Notes: generated by a model not told the origin, from the sequence alone. A DNA stretch of 64,000 bases from Aquatica leii (GCA_035610365.1 CM069432.1:111061529-111125528), one strand, 5' to 3'. Counted from the first letter of the stretch, positions 1 to 12,044 are shown. Program-made: numbers and translations.

Positions 1-2485
1 TTTTTTGTAACAAACAAAAAGTATTTTTTCTTTTCCGATTTTTAACTGTTTTAATTTCATGTTGATTTTAAAAATAAAATTTGAACTTTTTCTGCACATT
101 TTCCAAAACTTCAATTTTACTGGCATGTCTAATATACTTTTTTTAATTTTTTGTCACCATCATTTAACGTCCTTATCATCTTCATTATAATCAAATTTAA
201 ATTTAATTTATTGTAGAGTTGTCTTTGTTAGCAGTTACTACTTCATGTTTTGTTTTTTTTTGCACAGTCTTAACTTTTTTAGGTTTCTCGTGGTAATTTC
301 TCTTTTTCTCTGGATTTTTTTAAGTCAGAACTCTAAAGAAATAAATAAAAACACGACGACGTTTGGCCATCAGCATGTTTTTAGACAAATAATAATATGC
401 TCGCCTTACTGTCTTCCCTCGTAAACAACTCGTTAAACATTTGAGGTTGTATTCATTTTATTGATTATTAACATTAGCTTTTTTTTGCTAATAACTTCTT
501 ACTAATACATGCTAATACCAAACAGTAACAAATTGTATAAAGAAATGTCAGTAAGACGAGAAACTCAAAATGCAACCCTTTTAAAGAGACAACTACGTTC
601 AAATTTCAAACTGACGTCGATTTGACATCTAGTGACATTGTGTCGTTAGTTTTTTAAATACGTATTTTTAATGTTAGTAAAACTGGAAAAGTAAAATAGT
701 ACTTCTGATTTTAGAAATACATCTAGAAAAAATTGAAAGGTCAATATTTTAATAAATCTGTAAATCATAGTAAAATTGAATTTAATTTTGTTTTTCTTAA
801 CAAAATCTAAAACTTATAATTGATTTCGGGAATGGCAACAGCATATTGTGATATGTTTTGTAAATACTGGCAATGTGGTTGACTACCAGTTTAAAGGGCC
901 AAGATGAACGGACTGTGTCAGCAAATATCAAAGCGATTTGGCGGAGTGTCTTCTCTTTACAGACTTACTTATTCTTTGCTAATACTTTACTAATACCTAC
1001 TAATACTTACTAATAGCTACTACTTCATAACTAATGCACAATAATTTCTTGTAATTCTAACTAAGTCTTTTGTAATTTCTTCTAATGCTTACTAATTTCT
1101 TCAATTTGTACATAAAGATACCTCAGCGGTTTACCCATCGAGAAACGACAGATAACTAGTAAATTTAATTTAAATCAAATATTAATGCAAACTTTACAAA
1201 TTGCAGTTAAATTAATGAAAATTACTGAATGACACACGACCGATACGCAATTAACAGGCTTGGTTAATAATAAAATCTTGACTTTGCCACAAATTTACAA
1301 ACAATACATAAAATTTAGTTCCATTAACGTATGTTGCTTTAAAGTTAGTTACATTTTATTATTTTTTTTTATTAATAACTATGTCTAATTATAAAGTATA
1401 TTGTTTCTATGTTTACTAACAAAAAAATCGATATTTTTCTATAGACAATTGCTTTTGACTATGATAATTTAAAAACATAAAAATATAAAACATAAGATAA
1501 TAAAAAAAGCAACACATTGGCTAATAAAATTAAAATTTAATTTAAACTGTAAAATGTTTATTATAATAAAAATATGCTAGCCAAAGTATATTCATTTTGA
1601 AGTTATAATTATAATAAAAGTGCAAAAAGCGGAACAACCCGCAATAATGATAAACCAGCACAATACGATAATATACCACTATTTAATTTTCGAATGTTTA
1701 AAATAATATATCAATAACAATATTAATGTTAAAATATGAAAATACTGAAACGTGACAGAGATGTTTTAAAATTTGCTTTAACTTGGCTAATGTTGCGAAT
1801 AAACTGAAAAATATATCGTTCAGCAGTTTTCATTCAAATGCTTAATCTGTTACCAGCAAAACTAATTATGCATTTTAGTATATTAATATTACGTAAGTAG
1901 ACAATTGTAATGTAATATATTTGTTTATCAAAACTAAAGGAATTGAATTAGAACTGCATGTTTTTATTACATTGTCTACATAACCAGAATTCTTTCAATT
2001 CTAGGTAATATAAAAATGCTGTCTAATAAGCAAGTCGTTTACCTATATGTTCACATTTTTAATTTCATGTTACACTTAAATACATTAAACATAAAAATCA
2101 GGCTATTTATAATTATGGCACAATTTGTAAACATACAAATTAAAGGCTTAAAATACAAAATAACTGTCACACTACAAAGAGTAAACTATTGAAAATTAAT
2201 TACATATTACATAAATATTACAATTCTTTTTTTTAAAACTAAGTAATTTATTTCTTGTGTTTGGGATACATTACATTTTAAGGTAATTTTTTTGTTTTGT
2301 AGTATTTCATACGTATATTTTTTTGTGCTGCCAACGTTGCAAACGTCAATATTCGTTCGTTAGTGTAGTTACGTAATGGGAAAAAAAACTCTAGTGTGGC
2401 AAAATGAAAACTTGAAACTCGAAAAGATATTTAAAAAAATGTAAAATTCAGTTAAAATTGAAAAAAAATCTTTAAGTTAGTAAAT
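1..2485. other. AT-rich non-coding stretch
   Basis: No protein domain, RNA gene or clear repeat end is visible. Homopolymer A and T runs dominate. Between about 966 and 1095 short degenerate copies of an ACTAATA-like word recur, which looks like simple-sequence drift. A short GC-richer patch near 880-960 contains only a 27-codon reading frame and no family was recognised. Confidence 0.6.
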
Positions 2486-2672
2486 GGCGATTACTAATCG
2501 AGACTTTTTTACAAGCGAGCAAGCGATTGCGTTGATATTGTCAATATTATTAAACGCATATTATCAAACAAGTTGGTTTTTAAGTTTTTCCGTGCATCGT
2601 ATAATATTGATTTTTTTTATTTTTTTTATAATCTTACAAATTTACCTGCTTAACAACTGTTTTATTCCTTTA
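2486..2672 (+). repeat. MITE-like repeat copy A, left half
   Basis: This segment matches, in order, the reverse complement of 28600-28855. Shared blocks include TAATCGAGAC near 2497, the run CAAACAAGTTGGTTTTTAAG near 2566 followed by TTTTTCCGT, and a T-rich tail ending in a TGTTTTATT block. The match breaks exactly where the Gypsy LTR starts and resumes after the other LTR at 12051. It is therefore one older repeat split by the retrotransposon. The 92-codon frame that starts at 2484 lies over it and is read as a chance frame. The family was not recognised. Confidence 0.75.
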
Positions 2673-4170
2673 TTACCAACCCCTACCAGCTGCAGTGGGG
2701 TAGTAATAATGGATGTAGAAAAATTCCAATTGGAATTAATAGTCAAAAGAATATTGCCCTAGCTCAGGAGAGGGGAAGCAGGTTAGAAAGAAAAATGCAG
2801 CCGAATTTCGAGATAGCTTATATAATAATAAAATTAAATGCACTTTGATGCTTAAGAGATTTAGAACATACCCAGAGATACAGGCGCCAGGTAGTTTATT
2901 TTGAATTAACAGGTGTAATTCTGGCTAAATTACCAAAGCCGAGCAAAGAAATACATATACAGTAAATATACTTAACTACTTAAGGATACAATAGATATAA
3001 TAATATATACATAAAGTAAGCAAATTAGACCTAAGGTAATATGAACTCTAAATACATACGAGTCGAGAACACAAATTAAAGAAACTTAGTAATTTCTACA
3101 GTTAGGGAGTAATTTCCCTCGGTGCAATCATCGTCGAAACAAATTTCTTACTCGTAGAGTAATCCAAACAAATTAAGTAAAATTAAGTACGATTAAACAC
3201 AATTAAATCATACGTAGTAATATTTAAAGAAAATTTAAGTAATATTGAAGTAATAATGAGGTAAACGTGTATTCAATTAAAAGGCTTAAGCAAACTTGGT
3301 CTAGTCACAATCACACGACCAATTATGAATCGTTAAAACACATAACACTACATAAAATGAAAAAAAGAGAATACTACCTTACTGTCACAGGTGACAAAGT
3401 TTTACATACACCGAACGATCGACTGACTTGTCCAGAGCTCTGCCCAAGTGTTCGTCCTTAGTGGTCGGAAAAGAAAATAGCTAAAACAGAACAAAAGTAA
3501 GACAGCACTCCCACAATTCACATTTAATGTAGGTTAGCACATAAGCAAAAATTACAACAATAGATAGAAGCTGATAATTGAAGTTACGTTTACTTAGCAA
3601 ACAAGAAAATTAGCATTGTAAATTTCCATAAGCTGCATTCAATGTAATCTTGTAGAAACGATCATTCGCCGTAATTATTCCAAATCGAACAGTAAGGATT
3701 AGATAAATTGTCTCAATCAGATATCGTAATTATAACACATAACGGCACTCGTCGCCATCTTTACCATCGGCGCAAAAGAGATGTGCGAAGTTGACTTTCA
3801 CCCGCCATCTTGTACCCTTTTATTCGTTGTAAACGGTTACATTTAGGAAAGCAGCCAAGGTAAATAAAGAAAATCGGAAAGATCAAAAAAACCCTCTGTA
3901 AATATTTGTCTAAGTTAGCAACAATAAAATGTGGATTAGAAAACTTACCAAGCTAAGAGTTGACCATTTAAAATTAAATTTTTATAGCAGCGTCAAAACT
4001 ACATTGTAACTACAACACAAGCTGACAAGAAATACAAGTAACGCATGCGCTAAACTTAGGACTTAGTTCAAACCCGCATCTAATAGTAAAGGCACATTTT
4101 ATATTTGCGTTACTGAATAAGAAAACTGGTGCGTTCATTTGAGAACGTTACTAAATAAAAAAACGTAACA
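2673..4170 (-). repeat. Gypsy 3' LTR (left copy)
   Basis: About 1498 bp, nearly identical to 10537-12044. On the minus strand it begins TGTTACG, the usual TG start, and ends in GGTAA. By eye the two LTRs differ at roughly a dozen single bases plus a few short indels, for example near 2845, 2945, 3594 and 4003, so identity is about 99 percent. Both LTRs carry the same 64-codon plus-strand frame (3267-3461 and 11135-11329). It is preserved only because the LTRs are copies and is not called a gene. Confidence 0.93.
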
Positions 4171-4184
4171 GTCCCCCCTAGCAA
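4171..4184 (-). other. Gypsy polypurine tract
   Basis: Directly inside the 3' LTR the minus strand reads TGCTAGGGGGGAC and then the TGTTACG of the LTR. A G-run touching the 3' LTR is the expected position and composition for the plus-strand primer of an LTR retrotransposon. Confidence 0.75.
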
Positions 4185-5768
4185 GATAACAGACCGGAGC
4201 ATATAGGAAAAGAATGAGAACAAATACAACAGAAAATTCTTGTGTGCAATCCCAGAGAAGAACGAAGGTGAAGAAAAAGAACTTTTCCCAATTCGCAAAG
4301 AATCAACAATCCACAAAAGGTTGCAAAGTCGCATGAAGCGGAAAGAATGCTCCAAAGAAACAAGAAAGGAAGTATCACAAAAAGGTATGCGTTGAAAGTC
4401 GACATTAGTCGGTACGCTATAGAAGCAAGAAACAACGCAGTCCCAAAACACCAGTGAAAGTTAACCCTAAACAAACCAAGAAAAAGAAGGGGTATAGGAC
4501 AGAACGAAATTTAGACCACGGTCAGGACAACGCCTAAAATCCCTTGAAACCCCAACCCACAGAAACAAAACCCGCCCTGAATATAACTCCCTAGAAGCCC
4601 CTTAGGAAAAGGACATGGTATTATAGGAAAATGGAATAGGAAAGATACCCAAAGAGACTAGAAACGTCCCAGGAATCCTATATCGCAGCCTAAGGTTTCC
4701 TCGTTGAAGTGCCGGACGATTGTGTGGCGTCAAGGTCTTAATCACACCTCCAGCCCTCGCGACAGATGTTAAAGCGCGTCGTTGGGCCTCCCAACGTTAG
4801 TCCACACAAGCGCACATCACCGCAACCAGTACTCGCTTGCCCACAATAGTCTTCCTCCCACCCAGGAAGGAATCTGATCACCGGCCAGAGGAACAAGACC
4901 AGGAAATCCCCCACCCTGAAAGTAGATAAAAAAAAGAAATGAAGCATCCCATAATTTTGCCCAAAAATCCAAAATAAAGGACTACAGCCCGCAATGGCGT
5001 GACTGTAGGCGGAAGCAGTGCCTACTGTACAACCACAACATCCTATACGCCGGTTAAGAAAATTGGCCACCCCCCGCCAAGCTCCACCAAGTCCGCCGTA
5101 CGGCCCCCGAAAGGTATAACGCCTGGTCCAGAGCTTGGGGCTACCGGGTCGGAGACAGCCAACCTTCCCGGACGCATAACCGTCAGGTTCCCACAGCAGG
5201 CGCCCCCCCACTTCTGGTGACAGATCGAAAGAAGAGAAAGAAAGACAGGAAGACAGAAGGAGAAAAGAGGGTACAGATGTTGTTGTACCGATCGACTACC
5301 TCTCCCTAGATAATCGACCAAGACCCAGCCTACTGCCCAACCAACCTACCCTAATAAAAAAATTGTAGGTAAAACTCGAGTTACAGGAGTTCTGTGTATA
5401 GACCATAAAGTCGCCAAAAATGCGTATAATGTTTATCCACCATCGTCAAAGCAAACCAGAAGAAAAATCTTCAAAGAAAAAAATCAGCTCAAAGAGCAAG
5501 AAAAGAAACCGTAAACATTAATTTGGGTGACATTAACAACGTCGACTAAGTCGTAACGCTTTTGGAAGCAAGCAAAGCCAATGTCCCCGAGTCATCAGTC
5601 CATCCCATGAGTCCAACAAAGATTTACCACCCCAACTACTACATCTCCCAGAAAGAAGTAAAGAAAAAACAAAACGTAGAAAATGCAAATATGAATAGTA
5701 GTAATAAGAAAACAAAGAGTCCAAAAGAAAAAATCAAGAAACGCAGCCAAGTAGTTACCGATCCTCTT
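4185..5768 (-). other. Long non-coding 3' region of the Gypsy element
   Basis: About 1.6 kb lies between the end of pol and the polypurine tract. It is much richer in G+C than the surroundings, especially 4740-5220. It carries overlapping open frames on both strands: 4738-5211 on minus, 157 codons, and 4999-5220 and 5562-5783 on plus, 73 codons each. The plus frames are rich in proline and lysine respectively. None resembles an envelope, dUTPase or chromodomain protein that I recognise. Overlap on both strands suggests compositional open frames. An antisense accessory gene is possible but not shown. Confidence 0.6.
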
Positions 5769-7159
5769 CTACAACACGACTAAGTTTATGGCGCTTACGT
5801 TTTCGAGGATATCGTAGAAGAAGACGTTAATCAAGTTTATTTCGTCGTCTGAACTCGGAGAAGATTCCTTCGAGACAGTGGTATAATCTGGCTTCAGATC
5901 CTTTACATACCAAATACCTTTCGACTTCCCTTTGTCGTCTGACAGCTCATATGTCCACGACGACACAACTCTAGAGACTAGAAAGGACCTACAAACTTAG
6001 GTGCAGGTTTGGCGTTAAAAAGCCGAGTAGCATCCGAAAGAACATAGTTGCGTAACGACTCTATCCCCATAACAAACTTGTTTCTACGACGTAAAGCATA
6101 ACGTTTTTCAGTAACCTGGTAGGCTCGAAGCAAATGTTTTTGAATCGTAGCGTTGATATTAGTACGTAACTTGAAATCTACTATTGGTGGTTCTGGTTCA
6201 ACAATTGGAGAAGATTTCGAAAGTGGAGCACCTATCTGATTGCCTAAGCTGTTATATTCACGGCCGAACATTTGCTAAATAAGGAGTCATTCGAAGAACT
6301 TCGTGCTTCGCCATTACGAAAGAGCACAACCTATTTTGACAAGTGTACATCCCAGTGCCGATGATTTTCTCTAACATACGTAGCTATCATAGTTTTAGAC
6401 TACGGTTGAGTCTTTCAGTAGGATTAGAACGAGGATGATACCTTGCAGTAAAAAGAATCGTAGTGCGATATTCTGCACATAAGCTAGTAAAGATCTTACT
6501 TTGGAATTGCATTCCATTGTCAGCAATAAGATATTTAGGAACCCCAAAGACCAAAAAGACTTGGTCTTCCACCAATTTAGTTACAGAAGCAGCAGTAGCA
6601 GTACGCAAAGGAAAGAAAAGAGAAAATTTAGTAAAGTAATCAGTCAAAAACTAAAACAAAGCAATGGCCTTTATTAGATCGAGGTAAAGGTCGAATTAAA
6701 TCGCAGCTTAGTACTTCCCAAGGACCAGAAGGTCGGGCACGAGGAGCGAAAATTCCACGGAAACATTTTTCTTCCACTTTATGCGCCGAACAGAGAGAAC
6801 CACGACGTACGTATCGAGTAACGTCAGAACGTAACTGTGGCCAATAGTATCGCTGTTGAATCCGGGCAACGGTTTTGAAGACCCCACCATGACCTGCCGT
6901 AGGAGGATCATGATAACGAGAAATAATACCAACACGTTGGTCCGTAGGTACTACAATTTTCCATTCGTCCCTTGGTATATCTTTAAGCAACCAAGACGGA
7001 TTTTTCATCCTTCGCAACAGAACGTCGTCCTCCACAGTCCAATTAGGAAAGCTACGCGGATTAGTAAGAACCTTGGTACGAACGTTTACATACCAAGAAT
7101 CCGAAGTAGGTAAAGTAATTCCGAGACAAGAAGAAGAATTTTGATCAGAAATAGTAGAA
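5769..7159 (-). pseudogene. Gypsy integrase (broken)
   Basis: Integrase joins the reverse-transcribed DNA to the host chromosome. The N-terminal zinc-binding region is visible around 6780-6915 (HDPPTAGHGG followed by RGSLCSAHK). Its first CxxC cysteine is replaced by glycine. The catalytic triad is represented by D in LSCDLIRPLP (about 6702), D in IADNG (about 6525) and E in NPTERLNR (about 6420), with the usual spacing of about 35 residues between the last two. The C-terminal tail ends near 5769, with the typical YELSDDKGKSKGIWYVKDLK block near 5945. Frame breaks occur near 6645, 6390, 6310, 6270 and 5975, so no intact integrase is encoded. Confidence 0.9.
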
Positions 7160-8630
7160 ATTATAGGTACAGAGCGTGACAGCATGTCGGGTACCAAATG
7201 TTCTTTACCCTTCCGATGTCTAATAGTAAAGTCATATTGCTGTAGTCGAATTGACCAACGAGCCAAACGACCAGTAGGGCTATTGAGACGGTTTAGCCAA
7301 ATTAAAGAATGGTGATCAGTGATGACAGTAAAGTGCATACCTTCAAGGTAAGGACGAAATTTTTCGATCGCCCAAAGCACTGCTAGACACTCTTTCTCCG
7401 TCGTGGAGTAGTTCCTCTCCGCTTTCAAAAGAGATCTACTAGAGTAACTAATCACCTTCTCTCCCTCTTCTGTTTCCTGACTCAATACAGCACCTAATCC
7501 ATAGTCTGAAGCATCAGTCTGTACTATAAACTCTGTAGAAAAATCTGGACAAGACAATATCGGAGCAGAAACTAAATTTTCCTTAAGAAGAAGAAAAAAG
7601 CTTTGACATTCGTCAGTCCAAAGGAACGAAGTATTTTTTTTAGTTAACGCAGACAAAGGAGCAGTCACCGTAGCAAAATTGGGTATGAATCGTCTATACC
7701 AACTAGCCATTCCTATCAAACGTCTAACCTCCGTGACAGTAGTAGGCGGTGAAAGATTCACAATTGCCGAAACTTTGTCTGGATCTACCAAAAGTCCATG
7801 TTGATTAACGACATAACCGAGAAATTTAAGTTCGGAAAGACCAAAATAGCATTTATCTTGACGCAAAGTCAACCCTGCTTTGGTCAGTTTATTCAAGACA
7901 CTTTCAAGTACTTCCAAATGTTGAGAAAAAGTAGGAGTAGCGATGATGATGTCATCTAGATAAGCAAAGCAAAATGGCTCAGAGAAGGTCTAACACTCGG
8001 TCAATTAACCTTTGGAAAGTTGCAGGTGAATTATGCAATCCGAAAGGCACCCTAGTGAACTGGAAAAGTCCCCTTTGAGGTACAGTAAACGCCGTAATTG
8101 ACTTCGATTCTTTGTCTAAAGGTATCTGCCAGTAAGCAGAGCGAATGTCTAAACTAGACAAGAATTTAGCATCCCGAAGTCTATCAAGTATAGCCGAGAT
8201 ATAAGGCAAAGGATAGGCATCTTTCTAAGTAACCGAATTGACTTTTCTGAAGTCGACACAAAATCGGTAAGAATTGTCTTTCTTTTTGACTAGTACGATA
8301 GGGCTTGACCACGGGCTGGTAGATGGTTCTACAACACCTAGAGCTAACATTGCATCCAACTCTGCATTCACAATAGTCAAAATAGGTGGAGACAGTGGGT
8401 AATACCGCTGTTTAATAGGTTCTCCGGTGGTTCGGATTTTATGTTCCACCAAAGAAGTACACCCCAAAGTATCAGAATTATGAGCAAAGTGTAGATCAAT
8501 TAGATCTTTGAGAGAAGTACGCTCGTCTTTAGAAAGTTCGGTCAGAGGTAAGATATGAGAATTACTAGTAGCATTCACACTAGAACAGAAAGACCAGTGA
8601 CCATCACGAAGATCTGGGACAAAACCCATT
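7160..8630 (-). pseudogene. Gypsy reverse transcriptase and RNase H (broken)
   Basis: This is the replicase core of the element. RT blocks run in order from 8480 down: the GVVEPSTSPWSSPIVLVKKK block, then FCVDFRKVNSVT, SSLDIRSAYWQIPL, FTRVPFGLHNSPATFQRL, and the active-site YLDD at 7951-7962. RNase H follows with its acidic residues in QTDASDYGLG (about 7515), TTEKECLAV, ITDHHSLIWL (about 7317) and VPDMLSR (about 7188). An in-frame TAG at 8225-8227 interrupts RT after the VNSVT block. A one-base frameshift near 7975 separates the LHNSPATFQRL block from YLDD. All catalytic residues remain readable, but the protein cannot be made as one chain. Confidence 0.93.
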
Positions 8631-9018
8631 GTCTTCCAGAAGTCTATGCCGAGAATAAGTGGTTGTGGAATAGAAGGTATGACGAGAACGTTAAGAATTT
8701 TCATTCGTCCCTTACTTAGTTCCATCAGCAATAGTACAAGTCGTAAAGGTTTTATTTGACAGTGATAAATTCAGCGAGCTAAGTATTTGCCAACCAGGTC
8801 CTCCCAGAATTGTACCAGAAGATCCCGAGTCTAAGAGACCCTAAAAAGAAAAACCCAAAATAGGTACACCAAGAAGAGGACGTTCATCGTTTCGAGCACT
8901 AAAAAAAAAGAAAACTCAAAAGTACATATATGCTGTTCGTCAGAAAGTGCATCAAACGGAATGGTCGAGAATGAACGTAGTTCTAGAGCTCCCCCTCGAC
9001 TAGCAAGATCAAAACCTA
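8631..9018 (-). pseudogene. Gypsy aspartic protease (broken)
   Basis: The retroviral-type protease active site is visible as LLDSGSSGTILG, with DSG encoded at 8823-8831. The C-terminal flap motif LILGIDFW lies near 8636-8659. The frame entered from gag after a -1 shift stays open to 8831, but the DSG motif is in another frame. An indel in the T-run near 8900 and a TAG just upstream of DSG (about 8840) break it, and another shift occurs near 8725. Cleavage of the Gag-Pol polyprotein would be its role. It follows gag directly and precedes RT, as in other Gypsy elements. Confidence 0.85.
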
Positions 9019-10437
9019 GTTTTTTAAATTGTGAGAACACTTTGGACACCTCGATTTGACAGTACCTGGTTTCCCACAGCCATAGCAGTGTAAAGTTTGC
9101 GGTTTAGAACAAGAAGGCGAGACATGTCCTTGCTGATGACAATTCCAGCAAGTAACAACCTTTCCAGAAGGCGAAGAAACAACAGGAATAGGACCTGCAC
9201 GAGGTCGAGACACAGTAGGAGTAGTAGAACGTGTAGAAATCTTAGGTAAAGTTGTCTTAACTTCAGAAAATTTAACAGTACGTTTTGATGTTGACGAGTC
9301 AGATTGTTCACTGACGTAGGCTAAAGTTGGTTCCAATAAACAAGAAGACTTACGCGAAGGTGGCGGTTTAAACGTATCCACCCGATATTTGTTTAGCTCT
9401 AATCGTTTTCCGAGAGCCAGTAACTGAGTAATGGAAGAAACGTCTACTAACGCTAGCGAAGTTTGATAGAACGGAGCGAGATTGCGAAGAATAATAGTCA
9501 ACTGTTCTTCTTCGGATATTGACTTGGAGAGTCGGCTAAAAAGACTCTGCATGGTAGCAACATATAAAGCCAGGGTTTCCGAAGATCCCATAGTACGAGA
9601 ACGAATTTCATTCATCAGTCTTTCGTCATACTCCACCGGTAAGAAGTCTGCTTTTAGCATAGCTACCACCTCTTTCCACGAAGATAAAGTTGATTGTTTA
9701 CTTCTAAAAAGTAAAAGACCCGGTCCCCTTAACAATTCCGCAGTACCCAAAAACAATTGTCGATAAGACATATTCCTTGTCACTCGCAATTCTTCCACAC
9801 GAATTAGAAAGTCCAAGAGAGAAGAAGACGAATCGCCAGAGAAAGTAAATCCTAATTTAGAAATAGCCAAAGGATAAGAATCAATTCGAGAAACATGTTC
9901 TGGTTCAGTGTCTGACCCAGAAGATAAAAGTTCAGGCTCATCTGTTGAAGGAATGTTAGTAGAATTAGCTTGAGGGCTAGCAATAGAAGTACGAGAACGA
10001 ATAGTACGCTTAAAGCTAGTAATCTGCTCTTCGACAGTCACTTTGATAGTATGTATAGCAATAAGAAGTTGATTGCGGTCATGAAGTTGTTCTTCAGACT
10101 CAGCATTGAGTAATTCACAACGTCGTTGCGTGTGTAGCTACAAAGTAAATAATCTAGGAAGAGAAGAAAAAGAAAGATTTCCATCAAACGCCTTGCTGAG
10201 TGTGTTTAATTCAGCGAGAGATTGATCCAACGCCATCTTGTCGTCTTCAAATGGCAATTTATGCTTCAGTTGAGTAAAGGATTTGTTTAGTTCCGCCTGA
10301 ATGACATTTCGAACCATTCTCCTAAGAGAATCAACCCTTTCCCCTATCTCAACTCCCCTAGAAATAAGTTCATACTCTAGTTCAGGTTTGTGTAAACGGT
10401 TTATATCCCATTTCCACAAAAACATTTTCGAAAGCAA
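9016..10437 (-). pseudogene. Gypsy gag (one in-frame stop)
   Basis: Gag is the structural capsid-nucleocapsid protein. The frame runs 474 codons from an ATG at 10435-10437 and is interrupted only by a TAG at 10138-10140. The first 100 residues include an LHKPELEYELISRG segment, similar to the SAP-like N-terminus of several insect Gypsy gags. The middle is helical and fits a capsid. The C-terminus has a perfect CX2CX4HX4C zinc knuckle (CWNCHQQGHVSPSC, near 9150) and a second knuckle whose histidine is threonine. I place the start at 10437, because the downstream 341-codon frame begins with GTG and the upstream part is in the same phase. Confidence 0.9.
9019..9025 (-). promoter_or_regulatory. 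Programmed -1 ribosomal frameshift heptamer
   Basis: On the minus strand the gag frame ends TTA AAA AAC TAG. The heptamer A_AAA_AAC is in the zero frame and touches the gag stop codon. A one-base backward slip continues as KKLGFDL in the protease frame, which stays open for about 62 codons. A possible stem (CTA...GAG with CTC...TAG) begins about 10 bases downstream. A_AAA_AAC is a well-known retroviral slippery sequence, so this is very likely the gag-pol junction signal. Confidence 0.8.
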
Positions 10438-10514
10438 AAAAGAAAACTAGCAATCACTAGTAAAAGTCAAAGAACGCAGATAAGAAGAAAAAGAATAGTA
10501 AGCTATCTCGAGGC

Positions 10515-10532
10515 CTCACACGTTGGTCGCCA
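10515..10532 (-). other. Gypsy primer-binding site
   Basis: The minus strand reads TGGCGACCAACGTGTGAG four bases after the 5' LTR. A TGG start complementary to a tRNA CCA end at this position is the expected minus-strand primer site. It resembles lysine-tRNA-type sites (TGGCGCCCAACGTGGGG) with a few mismatches. The exact tRNA is not settled. Confidence 0.75.
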
Positions 10533-10536
10533 CTTA

Positions 10537-12044
10537 TTACCAACCCCTACCAGCTGCAGTGGGGTAGTAATAATGGATGCAGAAAAATTCCAATTGGAAT
10601 TAATAGTCAAAAGAATATTGCCCTAGCTCAGGAGAGGGGAAGCAGGTTAGAAAGAAAAATGCAGCCGAATTTCGAGATAGCTTATATAATAATAATATTA
10701 AATGCACACTTTGATGCTTAGAGATTTAGAACATACCCAGAGATACAGGCGCCAGGTAGTTTATTTTGAATTAACAGGTGTAATTCTGGCTAAATTACCA
10801 AAGCCGAGCAAAAAGAAAATACATATACAGTAAATATACTTAACTACTTAAGGATACAATAGATATAATAATATATACATATAGTAAGCAAATTAGACCT
10901 AAGGTAATATGGACTCTAAATACATACGAGTCGAGAACACAAATTAAAGAAACTTAGTAATTTCTACAGTTAGGGAGTAATTTCCCTCGGTGCAATCATC
11001 GTCGAAACAAATTTCTTACTCGTAGAGTAATCCAAACAAATTAAGTAAAATTAAGTACGATTAAACAAAATTAAATCATACGTAGTAATATTTAAAGAAA
11101 ATTTAAGTAATATTGAAGTAATAATGAGGTAAACGTGTATTCAATTAAAAGGCTTAAGCAAACTTGGTCTAGTCACAATCACACGACCAATTATGAATCG
11201 TTAAAACACATAACACTACATAAAATGAAAAAAAGAGAATACTACCTTACTGTCACAGGTGACAAAGTTTTACATACACCGAACGATCGACTGACTTGTC
11301 CAGAGCTCTGCCCAAGTGTTCGTCCTTAGTGGTCGGAAAAGAAAATAGCTAAAACAGAACAAAAGTAAGACAGCACTCCCACAATTCACATTTAATGTAG
11401 GTTAGTACATAAGCAAAAATTACAACAATAGATAGAAGCTGATAATTGAAGTTACGTTTACTTAACTTAAACAAGAAAATTAGCCTTGTAAATTTCCATA
11501 AGCTGCATTCAATGAAATCTTGTAGAAACGATCATTCGCCGTAATTATTCCAAATCGAACAGTAAGGATTAGATAAATTGTCTCAATCAGATATCGTAAT
11601 TATAACACATAACGGCACTCGTCGCCATCTTTAGCATCGGCGCAAAAGAGATGTGCGAAGTTGACTTTCACCCGCCATCTTGTACCCTTTTATTCGTTGT
11701 AAACGGTTACATTTAGGAAAGCAGCCAAGGTAAATAAAGAAAATCGGAAAGATCAAAAAAACCCTCTGTAAATATTTGTCTAAGTTAGCAACAATAAAAT
11801 GTGGATTAGAAAACTTACCAAGCTAAGAGTTGACCATTTAAAATTAAATTTTTATAGCAGCGTCAAAACTACGTGCTTAGCAACTACAACACAAGCTGAC
11901 AAGAAATACAAGTAACGCATGCGCTAAACTTTGGACTTAGTTCAAACCCGCATCTAATAGTAAAGGCACATTTTATATTTGCGTTACTGAATAAGAAAAC
12001 TGGTGCGTTCTTTTGAGAACGTTACTAAATAAAAAAACGTAACA
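10537..12044 (-). repeat. Gypsy 5' LTR (right copy)
   Basis: About 1508 bp. It is the upstream LTR in element orientation and therefore the promoter-bearing copy for transcription on the minus strand. It ends at ACGTAACA (12044), so the minus strand begins TGTTACGT. It is followed directly by CCTTTA, the target duplication. No TATA box could be assigned with confidence. Confidence 0.93.

Larger units (their letters stand above)
2673..12044 (-). mobile_element. Full-length Gypsy/Ty3 LTR retrotransposon
   Basis: The element is about 9.37 kb and is read on the minus strand. In element order it has a 5' LTR (10537-12044), PBS, gag, protease, reverse transcriptase, RNase H and integrase, a long non-coding 3' region, a polypurine tract and a 3' LTR (2673-4170). 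The order PR-RT-RH-IN places it in Gypsy/Ty3 (Metaviridae) and excludes Copia. A 6 bp direct repeat CCTTTA flanks it (2667-2672 and 12045-12050), so the ends are a genuine insertion pair. No envelope-like frame was found. Gag and Pol carry several stops and frameshifts, so this copy looks non-autonomous despite almost identical LTRs. Confidence 0.95.

Noticed and set aside
2484..2762. 92-codon plus-strand frame
   Set aside because: It crosses the boundary between the MITE-like repeat and the LTR, so it was created by the insertion and is not a gene.
3267..3461. 64-codon frame found identically at 11135-11329
   Set aside because: Both copies lie in the two LTRs; identity reflects LTR duplication and the frame is antisense to the element.
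4738..5211. 157-codon minus frame as an envelope gene
   Set aside because: No signal peptide, furin-like site or fusion-like segment is seen, and overlapping frames on the other strand suggest a compositional effect.
8831..9049. Separate 72-codon gene on minus
   Set aside because: It is the -1 continuation of gag into protease, not an independent gene.
9016..10041. Gag starting at 10041
   Set aside because: That codon is GTG; the same frame continues upstream through one TAG to an ATG at 10437, which encodes a gag-like N-terminus.
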